A stretch of DNA of 64,000 nt from Euborellia annulipes (taxonomy: Eukaryota; Arthropoda; Insecta; Dermaptera; Anisolabididae). Of the stretch, positions 10,771 to 22,132 are shown one piece after another (the stretch's first letter is position 1; each line of letters opens with the position of its first letter). Below the pieces are notes generated by a model that did not search any database, was not told the origin of the DNA, and saw nothing but the letters and a program-made list of their open reading frames with translations. The translations under genes and the position numbers were made by a program. The DNA is taken from NCBI GenBank assembly GCA_023213315.1, contig JAKCPI010024911.1, positions 1 to 64,000 on the forward strand, read 5' to 3'.

Positions 10771-11175
10771 TTAAGGTATGCGCCTCGGGGTGTTAATTTT
10801 GGGAGATTCCAGCGGCCACAATTTTGAAGCTATCGACCTCAAATTTTTTTTAAAATTAAAGCTATTTAAAATATTTACAAGTTATAGAAGCCCTTTTTTT
10901 GATTTTCGAAAAAATAAATTTTTTTTTTAGATTAATCGCATTAAATAAAAGATATTTTGAAAAAATTCGCTCTATAACTTATAGATAATTAAATTAGTAA
11001 TCATTGTGTTAAAAAATAATTAATTTTTTACCCTAAATTAATTAGCTGGAATCTTTCAAATGAAATGGAAGAAATCCCTTGTATTCCTATGGGAAAAACT
11101 AACGCCATCTCTTGCCGTCTAGAGTAACTCGGTACTGAATCGTGTTCTAACGGCTTTTCGAGAAGCGCACCTTAA
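10771..11175 (+). mobile_element. TTAA MITE, GGTGCGCGTCTCG family, copy 1
   Basis: TTAA (10771-10774) and TTAA (11172-11175) bound inverted ends related to GGTGCGCGTCTCG. The whole interior matches 23021-23425, including CCAGCGGCCACAATTTTGAA and AACGCCATCTCTTGCCG. It is non-coding. Confidence 0.8.
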
Positions 11176-11330
11176 CGATTTAAAATTTAAAAATCTTGGG
11201 GAAAAGGAGAGAATAATGGCTCGGATCGTCCTAAATCGCACCTCATCCTACCGAAAAAATTTTCAGGCTATGCCTCTACAGTTATAATAATTAATCAAAA
11301 TTAAAGATAAGAGGAAAATACAGTCAACAT

Positions 11331-11862
11331 TTGTACTTTCTCTTATCCTATACAGTTATATATAGTTATATAGACAATATAGAAAGAGAAAGTATTGGAT
11401 TGATCTCAAAAATTCGCTGCCTACATTTTGATGGAATAACACGTTTTGAGTCACCAAAACTGTGTTACTTTAAAGAAAGAAGGAAACGAGAGAAATTAAG
11501 GTTAGATAACCACCTGAGGCGCGAAAATAAGTTTTTAAATAAAATCAGCCAAAAATTATATACTAACACTTTTTCAGGTTTTTTTTATTTTCTCGCTCTA
11601 ACGATTTTGAAAATTCAGAAAATATATATTCACACTTTGTTCTCAAAATTGTTTAAAGCACACTTTTGTAGCTACTTCATTTCTTCTTCTAGTCCATAGT
11701 TAACAAAAGATAAATATTTTCCTCTATTTAGAAATTTTACATCTTAAATTATATTTGTGTTTAAAAATTTTACTTCTTGAATTGTACTAGACTTTCGAAA
11801 ATTAGATATATATCGTCAAAAAAAATTTAGTTTGACAAACACAGAACACAACAACAAATTTA
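11331..11862 (+). mobile_element. Family A element, old diverged copy
   Basis: ACTTTCTCTTATCC, a TA tract, GAAAGTATTGGATTGAT and ACACGTTTTGAG start it. It ends in a decayed hairpin half (AAATTTAGTTTGACAAACACAGAACAC). The 122-residue frame inside is a by-product of the repeat. Confidence 0.6.
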
Positions 11863-11894
11863 CTCCAAAATTCAATATATTTTTTAAAGATGTG

Positions 11895-11990
11895 TTTCTT
11901 AAAGGACAGTAAAATCAACAAAGCCGAAACGTCAGAGGTTTTAAAGCTCAAAATTTAGTCTCTATTTTCTTCTAATTCAAAGAAACTACT
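11895..11990 (+). other. Hammerhead-like motif, partial
   Basis: ACAAAGCCGAAACGTCAGAGG followed by an AATTTAGTCTCTATTTTCTTC tail. The tail matches the element at 53328-53580. The 5' half of the core is missing. Confidence 0.4.
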
Positions 11991-12828
11991 CTCAACAAAA
12001 AAAAACTTTTTTAGTATTAAATATAATAATTAAATAAATAATATTTTAAAGTACTACACTGAATATAGCTGAGTTATTTAATGAAATATTTCTTCGAAAT
12101 AAAAAAAATAAGAATTTGTCACATGATTTGATAGAATGATATAAATTTTTTTTTTTTCTCGTCCACTTCAAACTCGTACATTTCCAGTTGGCATCGGATT
12201 TTGATTTGTCTCGCTTGACCCACTCGAGTGACATATTAGAACCAATAAAATTAAACACCCCCCGACCCCCGACCCCATGCCCGGGGGGTTTTTTCTATAG
12301 ATGAGTCAGAATTGATATATTGCTAAACAAAAGACATACAAGATAGCCGATATCGCTACGGTGGGAATTTTGTGCTTTGATCTCGACCCCCCCCCCCCAC
12401 TCCAACCCCCTCGCCCCGTAACCAAATGCCGATTGGGATATAAAACTTGAAGGGGGACTGAAAACTATTTGGAAAATTTGCTTCAAAGGTTAACAAAGAA
12501 AGACAGCGATGGCGAAAATTTAAATAAAATTGTCTTTCTCTCTCTTTCGCTTTTTCTTTCGCTCTTTCGTGATATGAAAAACCATTCAATTAAAATCTCT
12601 CTTGTTTTCCTTTTCTTTTGAAATTGTAATAGAATTCCTCTCTTCTTTTTATACATTTTATAAATATTATTTGTTTTAATCTTAATAACCAACCACACGA
12701 CTTTTGAAACATTTTTTTTTTCATAACAAATTTATTTTATATCTAAAAATTTTTTAAATTAAAAAGTTTCCCTTGATCTGTGGCCCAGAGATAAAATATT
12801 GCTAATATTGTGCTTGTGGCTGTTGAGT
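11991..12828. other. No gene recognised
   Basis: A+T-rich, with poly-C near 12250-12290 and 12387-12400 and a CTTT-rich stretch at 12530-12580. A small hAT-like element is possible around the poly-C but I could not bound it. Confidence 0.4.
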
Positions 12829-13063
12829 TGTATCAAGGAAGGGTTGCAAAAGCAGAGACTGGCAGCTAAATTTTCATTGAAAGATCTCTCATCGGATGAG
12901 CATCACTACCTATAGCTGACTAATGCAAAATACTTTCTTGACACTTCATCACACATCGTGAAGATGGGCTCTATCGAGACCGAAACGTCGGCCCAATAAA
13001 ATATTAAAGAAAAAAAATTTGGCTGCAACAGTCTCTAATTTTACAATCTTTCCTTGATAAAAT
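12829..13063 (+). mobile_element. Palindromic hammerhead-like element
   Basis: Outer arms TATCAAGGAAGGGTTGCAAAA (left) and its diverged reverse complement ending TTTCCTTGATA (right). The right half carries GTGAAGATGGGCTC, loop, GAGACCGAAACGTCGG, then CCCAATAAAATATT. GGGCTC/GAGACC can pair with one mismatch. The left arm is the reverse complement of the tail only, lacking the core. It is the same subfamily as 43965-44285. Confidence 0.6.
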
Positions 13064-13284
13064 ATTGTCTTCTGGTGCTAGAGGGTTCACATCCCGTTCC
13101 AGGCGATAATATTTGTTTCAATTGAATTGGGACGGAGTCTAAATAGCTTCAGATGCTCAGATTTTAAGATTAAGAAATGAGTAAGTTGTGTTTTGATTGG
13201 GCTTCCCCAAGACTCGAACCAGGACTTCTGTTTTCGTGGATTTTTAAATATAAAATAAATAAATAAAAATTTAATCACCTTTTT
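13064..13284. other. tRNA-like box fragments, unassigned
   Basis: AGGGTTCACATCCC on the plus strand and CCTGGTTCGAGTCTTGG on the minus strand both resemble RNA polymerase III B boxes. This may be decayed SINE material; no boundaries can be seen. Confidence 0.25.
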
Positions 13285-14165
13285 AGTTATTTTTCTTATA
13301 CTGTAGAGTGAAAATATTGCATTTATCTGAAAATTTGATCTCTAGATTTTAATGGAAATACACCTTTTAAGAATCCTGATTCAAAAAAATTGAGTTCCCC
13401 AAAATGGTCAGTCTGTTGTCTCTGAGTCTATTATACATTTGATGAAAGAAGGAAAATATCTATGAGGTTAAAATTTGATGAGAACCCAAAATAAATTAAA
13501 AAAAAAAAAAAAAACTTTCTCTCTATTCTATCTATACTATTTCATAATATAAGGTAAGAGAAACTAAAAAAAAATTGATTAGACATAAAAATAAGCTTTC
13601 CTGGATAAAATTGACCAAAAAATACTATTGAATAGTACTTTTTTATCTTTTTTCCAGTTTCTCAAAATTCGCTCAAATGATTAAAATTCGTAAATCAATT
13701 ATTTTTTTATATGCTTTTGGCCTCAAAATTGTTTAAACCACACTTTACCCTTTTACTTTATAAAAAAGATAGGAGAAATAGTTGGATGGATTTTATGAGG
13801 TAGTGACATTCCCAGCTACCCGGTCCACACTTCTCGGCAGGTTCCGGGGTGACCAAGTCAAAGTCATTCCCATTTTTAAGGCAGTTAAGCCACCTCAAAT
13901 TAGAGCCTTTATGTCAGCAATGTTGAATTATTTGCGGTAAGATAGACTCGAACCCGAGTTGTTTTGATACCTCAAATTCGAAGCTTAGCCCTTGCCTCCT
14001 CAAGAGAAATAGTTGTGCAGGTAACAAAAAATAAATATTTTTCTAGATTTATAAATTCTACATCTTGTCTAATATACTGACAGAAACAAATATTTCGACA
14101 TAAAAAGGGTGTGACAAGCATAGATAGAGATAGTTGTGTCCTGTGCAACTATCACATCAGATTTT
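13285..14165 (+). mobile_element. Family A element, diverged copy, interrupted by a SINE-like insertion
   Basis: ATCTGAAAATTTGATC..., ACTTTACCC, GGAGAAATAGTTG, and a decayed hairpin ending CACATCAGATTTTT at 14163. It is interrupted by the insertion at 13785-14003. Confidence 0.55.
13785..14003 (-). mobile_element. SINE-like insertion, 12-bp TSD
   Basis: A 219-bp insertion between perfect copies of GAGAAATAGTTG (13773-13784 and 14004-14015). Removing it restores the family A order GGAGAAATRGTTG...GGTAAC. On the minus strand it has a B-box-like CGGGTTCGAGTC about 50 bases in, suggesting a tRNA-derived SINE unlike the one at 39.8 kb. There is no poly-A tail. Confidence 0.65.
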
Positions 14166-14889
14166 TAAGTTCATTGTGGTATCAAAAACGAATACACAGA
14201 TTTTAGTCTGAAATGAGTAATGTCTAAATTTATTTCAAATATAAAATTATCTTATTTAAGATCAACAAAAATATAATGTATAGATATAGTAGATATTTCC
14301 GTGAGAAAAAGAAAATTTCAAATCCTTAGTTATTATTGTTATTATAATGTTTGTACTCTCATTTACGGATGCATATAATAATAATCATAATATTTTGTTA
14401 TTTGTCCGGGCCTCGTTTCCTTATCTAATTATCTATCTTATTTTAGCCTGGCTTTAATGATGGTGGGGGCTTCACTCGTTCTTTCACTTGCCTGTAAATG
14501 GCTTCATTTCGGGACAAATGGCTCCTGCCTGGGCCTTTTATACTTTTCTCTTAAACAAGTAGGTGAAAAACATTCAGAGATATGAAGAGATTCTCTTTTT
14601 AAAGAAAATATACAAAGAAGGGGATTTGTACTATTTGTTTTTGTATTCATTATACATACTCTTCTAGTGAGTCATTTTATTATTATTAACAAGATATATA
14701 CTCCCATTGTTTATTTTCAATATAAAATATAATTATATTATCAGCTAGTGGCATAAATACCCTATCGTATATTAAGAAAATCACCTGGGTTCATTTTTTT
14801 ATGTTAATTTCCCTCTAATTACTACTGAGAAAATGATATTTATACATATTGATTTTCATGAGAATCATTGAAGCAGAAAGAGGGATTTA
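14166..14889. other. A+T-rich, no gene
   Basis: No coding frame or bounded repeat seen. A G+C-richer patch at 14400-14540 is unassigned. Confidence 0.45.
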
Positions 14890-15560
14890 GTAAAGTACTA
14901 GTACTCTTTGGCCGAGTTTATTGTAATTGCTCAAGGCGCGTGCAACATGGGTACTTAGCCTAAATATAAAACTTGGGTATCGAGAGATTTTGAGTAATTC
15001 CCTTAACACATATTTTTTGATATTTCACTTGAAATTCATTAAATTTATGGTGAAAAAATCCTGAATTCTACAAAGGTCACTTCCTGTTAAAATATAAAAA
15101 TATTCTATGAAAGAGATTTTATTGCTTTTCTTAAAATTGCCATTAAAAGAGAGGATTTCCCTATTAGCTTGAATTTGAGTTTTTTTCACAATAAATTCAA
15201 TGAATTTCAAGTGAAATATCAAAAAACGTGAATTAACGAAATAATTCAAAACGACTAATCCCACACAGCACGGAATATTGCAATCTTGCTCAATGTTGAC
15301 AATATTGCGGCAACATTGATGCAATATTGCAGCTCAAACAGCAATATTGCTAGTTTGGAATATTGCCGCTGCAATGTTGCCAAGATTCGCAATGTTTCTG
15401 CAACATTGCTGCAATATTTTGGTGCTGTTGGGGATCTCTCGATACTCAAATTTTTTACTTACGCTATGTATCCCCTTCGTAGACGTCTTGAAGATTTTAA
15501 ATAAAATCTGTCAAAGAGTACTAGTACTTTACTAATGTATTTTTTTAGTTTTTTCTATTT
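14890..15560. repeat. Inverted pair of family A fragments
   Basis: GTAAAGTACTAGTACTCTTTGGCC at the left and its reverse complement (AGAGTACTAGTACTTTAC) at the right, each continuing into matching family A sequence. A second nested inverted pair surrounds ACTTGAAATTCATT (about 15020) and TTTCAAGTGAAAT (about 15200). Confidence 0.65.
15271..15425. repeat. GCAATATTGC / GCAACATTGC cluster
   Basis: About a dozen overlapping half-palindromes (GCAATATTGC, GCAACATTG, GCAATGTTGC) packed in 150 bases. They lie within the inverted family A pair. Confidence 0.8.
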
Positions 15561-15724
15561 TCACTAAATATCTATTTTGAAACATATCATCTAGTGTTTT
15601 TAATTAATTTTACCTAATTTTTTTTGGCCGTTGAAACTTTCGTGGCTTGTGTTTGCATTATAAATTATTAATCATGAAACCCTAAGCTTAATGCCAACAG
15701 AAAAAAAACCCCTTCGCTTCCCAA

Positions 15725-16190
15725 AAGAGAGCTAAAAGTTTAGAAAAATTGAATTTTTTCAGTTTTTTTTTTCAACTTTTGACACCCCTAATACAATTTT
15801 TTCATCCCTGAATGCAAAAAACATATTTCTATGACATTCTATAGTTCTTTAGCTTTCAAAAAAACATCCATTCATGAAAATCTATTAATTATTAGCGAAA
15901 TTATGAACAAAATAGTAACAAAATGTATCTAAAAGTAAATAGTAGGAGAGAGCAAAGCGCCTAAAAGGTATGCAGCCAAAGTGTTTTTTTTTTCGCCCGG
16001 GATAACTGTTTTGTTTATAATTTAGTTACTTATTAACAGATTTTCACGAATGAATGATTTTTGGAAAGGTAAAAAACTATAGAATATAGTAAAAATATAT
16101 TTTGCATTCAGGAATGGAAAAAATTGTATTAGGGGTGTACAAAGATTAAAAAAACTGAAAGAATTCAATTTTTCTAAATTTTAGCCCTGT
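15725..16190. mobile_element. Foldback element, arms about 155 bp
   Basis: The left arm (TTTAGAAAAATTGAATT... through CCCCTAATACAATTTTTTC and GAATGCAAAA) is the imperfect reverse complement of the right arm (GCATTCAGGAATGG, AATTGTATTAGGGGTGT, AATTCAATTTTTCTAAA). The spacer is about 150 bp. Neither a TSD nor a coding frame is found. Confidence 0.7.
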
Positions 16191-17474
16191 TATGCACCTA
16201 TAAATCACCTCCAATTGGATTGAAACTTTATATTTCTATGTAATTCAACTATCTGCATATTTTTAGCAAAAAACTAGAGGTGATGCAGCAAAACTGATGG
16301 CATTTGTGGAATCAGCGCTACCCAAATACCCAGGAATAGCTTCAAATACCCACGAAAACAAAAAAAAGGTCATTTTAGTTCCCTCTGTAATTTATTTAAA
16401 AGATTGACACAATTATGTATTGAATATTGATCATCTTAAAGCCATGGGGTGTGAGTGAATAAATTACATTTTAACGAAATTTTTAATTTTTAATTAAAAT
16501 TTTGCATGTCTTGGGGAATTTTTTATTATACGACATCTCAGGATAAATTTCAGAGAAAAGTTTTAATTTAATCTAGTTTAGAGAAAAAAAAATATTTTCC
16601 TTTGTGTTTCTGAATATGAACTTTACCATTAGCTAGTATGCAAAATAAAATTTGGCAATATATTTCTATGCGATTATTATTTAATTATCATGTTCAACAA
16701 ATTTATTCAAATATTACCAACATGAAAAATAATTATATACAAGGGAGAGAGAAATTAATTTTTTGGAATTCATAAATTTTCTAAGATAAAACATGGATCT
16801 GACCTTGAGCGGGAGGGGGGGATATAATCAGGATTTTATGGACTAATTAATTAATTTTCGTGTATCTTGTTAGTTATATCAAGGGATACACCCTCATACT
16901 CATTTTCTTCTTTTTGAGTTTATTAATAAAAAATAAATTTTCCCAAAACTTAGGGCCTATAAATCTTTTACGAAGGAGGAAGGAAATAAGAGGCTAAAGA
17001 GAGAGAAAATATTTCCAATAAAAATATTAATGGTTATTATTATATCAGTATAAAATGAATGGAACAACACTAAAATAACGCAAAGAATAATAAAATTTTT
17101 ACTGTTAATTAGAATTTTAGATTAAATACATTTTCCCTGGTAGAAACAAGTTAGGTGCTTGCTTTCTTTATAAACAAAAGCTTTACTTATCTATATTAAT
17201 AAAAGAGAGAAGGAGAATATGAGCTGGTATAATGAGGATAAAGAAGAGAAAAGTTGTCTGGGGGCAAATGGTGGAGGGGGGGGGGGGGGGGTTAAGAATC
17301 ATATTGTAGGAAGAATTGATTAAAAAAAAATTAATTATAATAAAATAAATGAATGATCTTTGAGAATTTAAATTCTCGACCTTGTTTAAATATAAAATTA
17401 AATAATATTTTAAATGATTCACTAGGTGATATGTTTCAAGATTTTATTGGTGATTTAAGGGGCTTCGGGAGGCA
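16191..17474. other. A+T-rich, no gene
   Basis: No coding sequence recognised. A G run (17275-17291) and scattered homopolymers. Confidence 0.45.
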
Positions 17475-18056
17475 AAGCTGTTAGCATGTTTTTGCCGATA
17501 AGATGCCGTTAGGGGTCTTAAAAAGTTAGCCAAAAGTCGAAAATTTTCCAATAGATGGCAGGATGGTAGGGCTATATTTAATCTCACGTATTTGTTTAAT
17601 TTTCGTTGATCATTTAATAATGAAAATTTTATTAAATATTAAATATCATTTATAGCAGCAGAAAAATATATAAACATAGGCTTATAAGTGATCAGATAAT
17701 GCCGTAAGATAACCAGTCCAGCCACCTATCGGCAGAATGTTCGACTATTTTGACGGTTTTTCAATTACAAATCATATATAAGGTTACTTTAAATTTTTCT
17801 TAATTAATATGTAATTAATAATAATAATAAATTCATTTTTTAAATTTAAAAAAAATTTAAAATTATTGTAACAGTTTGTTTTTCTGTATTTGCTTGATTA
17901 CAAAAAACTTAATTTTCATAATTTTTTATTAAGTCATTAAAAAAATTGTAACTTTCTGTTACAATAATCCCTTATGAATTCAAAACATTAAAAAAAAAAA
18001 ATTGAAAAATTGAAATAAGTCTAGTTTTTTTAAAGTATTATACGTTTAGACGGCCA
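17475..18056 (+). repeat. Interspersed repeat family B, copy 2 (uninterrupted)
   Basis: Parallel to 4426-5280 throughout. TTGCCGATAAGATG near the start and CCACCTATCGGCAG near 17720 form an internal inverted repeat. It ends ACGTTTAGACGGCCA and provides the empty site for the hAT MITE in copy 1. Confidence 0.75.
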
Positions 18057-18189
18057 GGGCAGTAATGTCAAAATACGTTGTATTATTTAACCAATAAAAA
18101 TTTGAAACATTTCACCTAGTGTAAGATATCATTTAAAATATTTTTTAAATAACTTTTGTTTAGGTTAAATTCAAAAATACGATTCGATG

Positions 18190-18735
18190 AGAAAAAATAA
18201 GGTGTGACTAGTCGCTCTGCATACACCTTTGATAATTGAATGTTGTGTCGACATATATTTAGTTTCCGGGAGTACATTTGAATTCAACATTTAAAATTTA
18301 AGAACTAGAATATTTTATTATGATGGCAACTAATTTTAATCAAAGTTAAAGTGAATTTTGAGAATATAGAAAAAAATTCAAAAAATACAACAGTAAAGTA
18401 CTAGTACTCTTTGGCCGATTTTATTTTCGCATCTCAGCAGGATAACTAACTTAAATATAAAATTGCAACCTCGTAGCTGAAACTACATTAAATTGATCAC
18501 AGATACATAAACATAGAAACCATTTTTTGGGACTTAGGGCGCCTCAAAACGTGTATTTCCATCAAAAAATCTTACCCCCCCCCCCTCTACAAGTTTTCCT
18601 TTTTTTTTTAAAAAAAAAACTCCCCCCCCCCCACAAATCTCAAAAAAAGGGCCTCCCCCCCCCCCCTTTTTTTTTAAAAAAAAAAAACCATTTTTTTTTT
18701 CCTTTTCCCCCCTCTTTTTCTCTTTCTCCCCCCCC

Positions 18736-18790
<55 letters not shown>

Positions 18791-18895
18791 GTTTTGTTTT
18801 TTGTTTTTTTAAAAAAAAAAATCTCGATCTCGAATTTTGACATGAATGCTACACTTTTTTCCTATATATTAACAAATATAAAGGTTAGAGAAAGC
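18190..18895 (-). mobile_element. Family A element, reverse copy with homopolymer insert
   Basis: Decayed hairpin (AGGTGTGACTAGTCGC...), GTCGACATATATTTAG, GTACTAGTACTCTTTGGCC, CAAAACGTGTATTTCC, then after the low-complexity block ATCTCGATCTCGAATTTTGAC and the terminal GGTTAGAGAAAG. Confidence 0.65.
18570..18822. repeat. Low-complexity homopolymer block
   Basis: Alternating runs of C, T and A, with a T run of about 58. It sits exactly inside a family A motif, ATCAAAA|TCTCGA. It may be a long microsatellite or a badly resolved assembly stretch. Confidence 0.85.
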
Positions 18896-19689
18896 ATATG
18901 GGATCGTAGCTTCAAAAAGAAATAACATAATTTATCATATGCCGAAAAATAATTAATAGACCTATATGAAAAACATTTAAATACTAAAATTATATTAATA
19001 ATATTTCCGAAACAGTGACAAAATTTATTTCTTAATGAATGCTTTAAAGGGATTTATTAAGTTTTTTCAAAATGAAAATAACCTAGTTGGGAAACACCGA
19101 TATAGATGATTTATTACAATTAAAGGGTTGCAATGCTTACTCGATGTAAGTATTTTTTTTTTTTGAATGGCCTTGTTCTGGAGTTATTTGAGTCCCCAAC
19201 CCCACCCAACAGAACCCTCGAACCGGAGGGTTGTCGTCGCCGTGGCCAATAAATCGCCAGGACAGTTTTAGCGCCCCTCGGAGGGTCTCTTCTTCGCCGC
19301 AACAACTCCCATCCCGGCTACAAAAGCCCCAGATAACGTCCGGAAGGAGACAACGGGTCCGGGAGATAAAGATTACAAACTTAATACGAGACAAGGTGCC
19401 GGGTTTGTTTATCTACGAAACGATAAAAAGATAGAGCCAATATCGGAGGGAGGGTTTAATTGCAATGTTGGCTGGCCTCAATTGCATTGGAAAATACCAA
19501 TCTATTGAGGCACGCATATATGGGAGATGGTTAGGGAGAAAAATATTTGCCTATCTCAGTTTATATTCCTTCTCAACCACAGGATGACTACAAAGGCATG
19601 CTTTCAATTAAATTTTATTACCTAATTTTCTTTAAACTGTTTTTCTTAGATTACATAAAACTGTTTTTAATTAACTTGAAGTAGAGTTT
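18896..19689. other. No gene recognised; G+C-richer patch 19170-19470
   Basis: The patch has balanced composition (CGAACCGGAGGGTTGTCG...) and short frames on both strands, none recognised. It could be conserved non-coding DNA or an old exon. Confidence 0.35.
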
Positions 19690-20448
19690 CCATATGGTAT
19701 CCACAAGGTTTCGGTTTTTTGAAATGAAACGGTAAATAATCGTTACGAAACGCTGCATCGATTAAGCTAATGAAAGAGGGAGGGTTCGTTCATATGCGCA
19801 GAAATCAAGCAAATTTGTATTTTATTGCGCAATGACGTTACCGAGGAACAAGAAAAAGACAACTGACAACACATTTAAAAATCAAAAGTTCTACTCGTAG
19901 GAAACGCTGCATCGGCAAATAAGAGAGGGAAGGTTCGTTCATATGTGCAAGAAATCAAGCAAATTTGTATTTTCTTGCGCAATGATGTTACCGAGGAACA
20001 AGAAAAAGACGGCTGACGACACATTTAAAAATCAAAAATTCTACTCGTTGAAAGACCTTATGGTATCGAAAAGGTTTCGGTTTTTTGTAGGGTTTTATGT
20101 AATCGTTAGGAAACGCTGCATCGGCTAATGAGAGAGGGAAGGTTTGTTCATATGTGTAGAAATCAAGCAAATTTGTATTTTCATTGCGCAATGACGTTAC
20201 CGAGGAACAAGAAAAAGACGGCTGACAACACATTTAAAAATCAAAAATTCGACTCGTTGAAAGACCTTATGGTATCCAAAAGATTTCGTTTTTTGTACGG
20301 TTTTATGTAGGGTAAATAAGGACACGCTGCATCGGCTAATGAGAGAGGGCAAGCAAATTTGTATTTTCTTGCGCAATGATGTTACCGAGGAACAAGAAAA
20401 AGACGGCTGACGACACATTTTAAAAATCAAAAATTCTACTCGTTGAAA
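19690..20448 (+). repeat. Tandem array, four units of about 210 bp
   Basis: GAAACGCTGCATCG, or its variant GGACACGCTGCATCG, recurs at about 19747, 19901, 20110 and 20321. The spacings are 154, 209 and 211; the first unit is shortened by about 55 bp. Each unit also has GTTACCGAGGAACAAGAAAA and CATTTAAAAATCAAAA. The 210-base period keeps one frame open across units (MTLPRNKKKTAD-like), but there is no sign of a real protein. Confidence 0.9.
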
Positions 20449-21477
20449 ATTATTAAATATCTGGCCAATTTCTTAACTTTTTCTTGTTGTCATTATGAAT
20501 TTTCCTCTTAATTTTCACTTCTCTGGTATGTAGTATGAATACTTTTTTGGAACAAGGTTCTTTTAAGCGGGTACAGTAGGGTGAACTAGCAGAATCACGT
20601 AACAAAAATGAGTTACAGAGCTCGAGAGCTGGCGGAGGAAGGCGAGGCTAGCCAAAGCCTGGTGGGGACCAGTATACTAAAGAATTCTCTTTCTCTCTAT
20701 GTGTGTGTGTGTGCGGGCGAGTATCGAGATTCGAGTCGCTAACATGCTTGTTTTAAAAATAAATAATTTTTTTCTTTTTTAAATAATATTCATATTAAAT
20801 TATATTCGAAGTTGAAGAAAATGCGTGAGGACGACCCCACACGTTTGCTTTTTTTTGTTTTGGTGAAAATATTTAATCAAATGTTAATAGTAATTTTTTT
20901 TAATGTGTATACACAATTACAGGAGATAGGCGTTTTTTTTCTCTTTAATCATATCGACTTGTAAAATGTTTGCTTCAAGAGTTATCTTGGATCTTGTCCA
21001 AAAAAAAAAAAAAATTTTAAATAAATATTTTATTAGGACCATCATTTTAAAAGTTAGTAATTTAATTTTTTAAGTATATAGAGGGTGAGTATTCAATCCT
21101 TTCATGACCTCTCAGCACAAGTAATAAAGTTGAAAAATTGGCCAAAAAATTCACGAGCTTTTTTTAATCATTTCAATTTGGAATTAATTATATCCGTAAC
21201 TTTTGGCAAAGATATAAACAATTTTATTTAAAAATATTTAATAGAAGGAAAAAAAAAATTACAGAAAATCCAAAATGATGATGAAAATAATTTAAATGTT
21301 TTTATTAAATCGAAATTTAAGTTTTTCAATCTTCTCGAAAACGGGCAGAAGATTTATAAAATAGAATATAGAAGAAAAAGATTTTGTTTGTAACTAGGTA
21401 TATATATGGGTAGGAACTTTTAATAACAATTTAATTATCTAAAGCAATGCAAAAAAATATGAAATTTACCTTTACTT
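20449..21477. other. No gene recognised
   Basis: A (GT)n run at 20699-20714 follows a moderately G+C-rich stretch (20600-20680) with no clear product. The rest is A+T-rich. Confidence 0.4.
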
Positions 21478-21613
21478 CATTGAGAGTGGAGGTTCAAATG
21501 TGCCGCCTTGTTTGTAGGCAACCGGAGTTCAATGATGTCGAGATGGTGACCAGCAAAGTAGGCGGTGACAACGGAAATTGCCCAAACGCACATTGGTGTG
21601 TAAAAATCTGTTA
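21478..21613 (-). CDS. Candidate host exon, unrecognised, minus strand
   Basis: On the minus strand a good acceptor (CATTGTTTAACAG) at about 21614 precedes a balanced-composition stretch. One frame reads TPMCVWAISVVTAYF, then GHHLDIIELRLP, and stops 14 bases before a possible donor, AAAG|GTAAAT. The hydrophobic run suggests a membrane segment. The plus strand also has an open frame here (MCRLVCRQPEF...), so the strand is not certain. No family is recognised. It could be a last exon, or chance. Confidence 0.3.
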
Positions 21614-21876
21614 AACAATGAAAAATCATTTTAATATGAGAAGATCCAAGAAGCTATAGTTTATTAATAGTTTAAAAAATAAATAAATGAGTAATTCAAA
21701 GAAAAATACTTTTTTATATTCTCTTAAACAGTAGATATGAATTCAAAGAAATTGAACTTTTAACTTAGGATCTAACCCTTTGTATAATAAAATAAAAAAA
21801 AAAAAACTTAGGATCTACCATTGAATGAATATAAGTTAGCCCTGTGCTAGTCATATAAATAATGACTCTATATATA

Positions 21877-22132
21877 TGGACCCTGTTACGCATTAGTGTG
21901 TCAAGCGCCAGCTACCAAGTTTTGAGAAAATTAACATTAAAGTTTTTTGTTTTCATTGGATTATATATAATTTTTTTTGTCAATTGTGCAAGTAACATTA
22001 AATATAAATTTTTTTAGGGACATATTTCATAAAAAAAAATACTATAATTAAAGCATTTGAAACAATATTCCGTGCTTAACTCAATTTTGAATATTTTTTG
22101 GCGCTTGACACACTAATGCATAACAGGGTCCA
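21877..22132. mobile_element. MITE with about 33-bp TIRs (TGGACCCTGTTA...)
   Basis: TGGACCCTGTTACGCATTAG at the left and its near-perfect complement CTAATGCATAACAGGGTCCA at the right, continuing through GTGTGTCAAGCGCCA. The flanks are TATA on both sides, compatible with a TA duplication as in Tc1/mariner-type insertions. It is non-coding. Confidence 0.8.

Noticed and set aside
11331..11699. 122-codon frame
   Set aside because: It lies wholly inside a diverged family A copy.
18527..18925. 132-codon frame rich in F, P and K
   Set aside because: It is translated homopolymer sequence.
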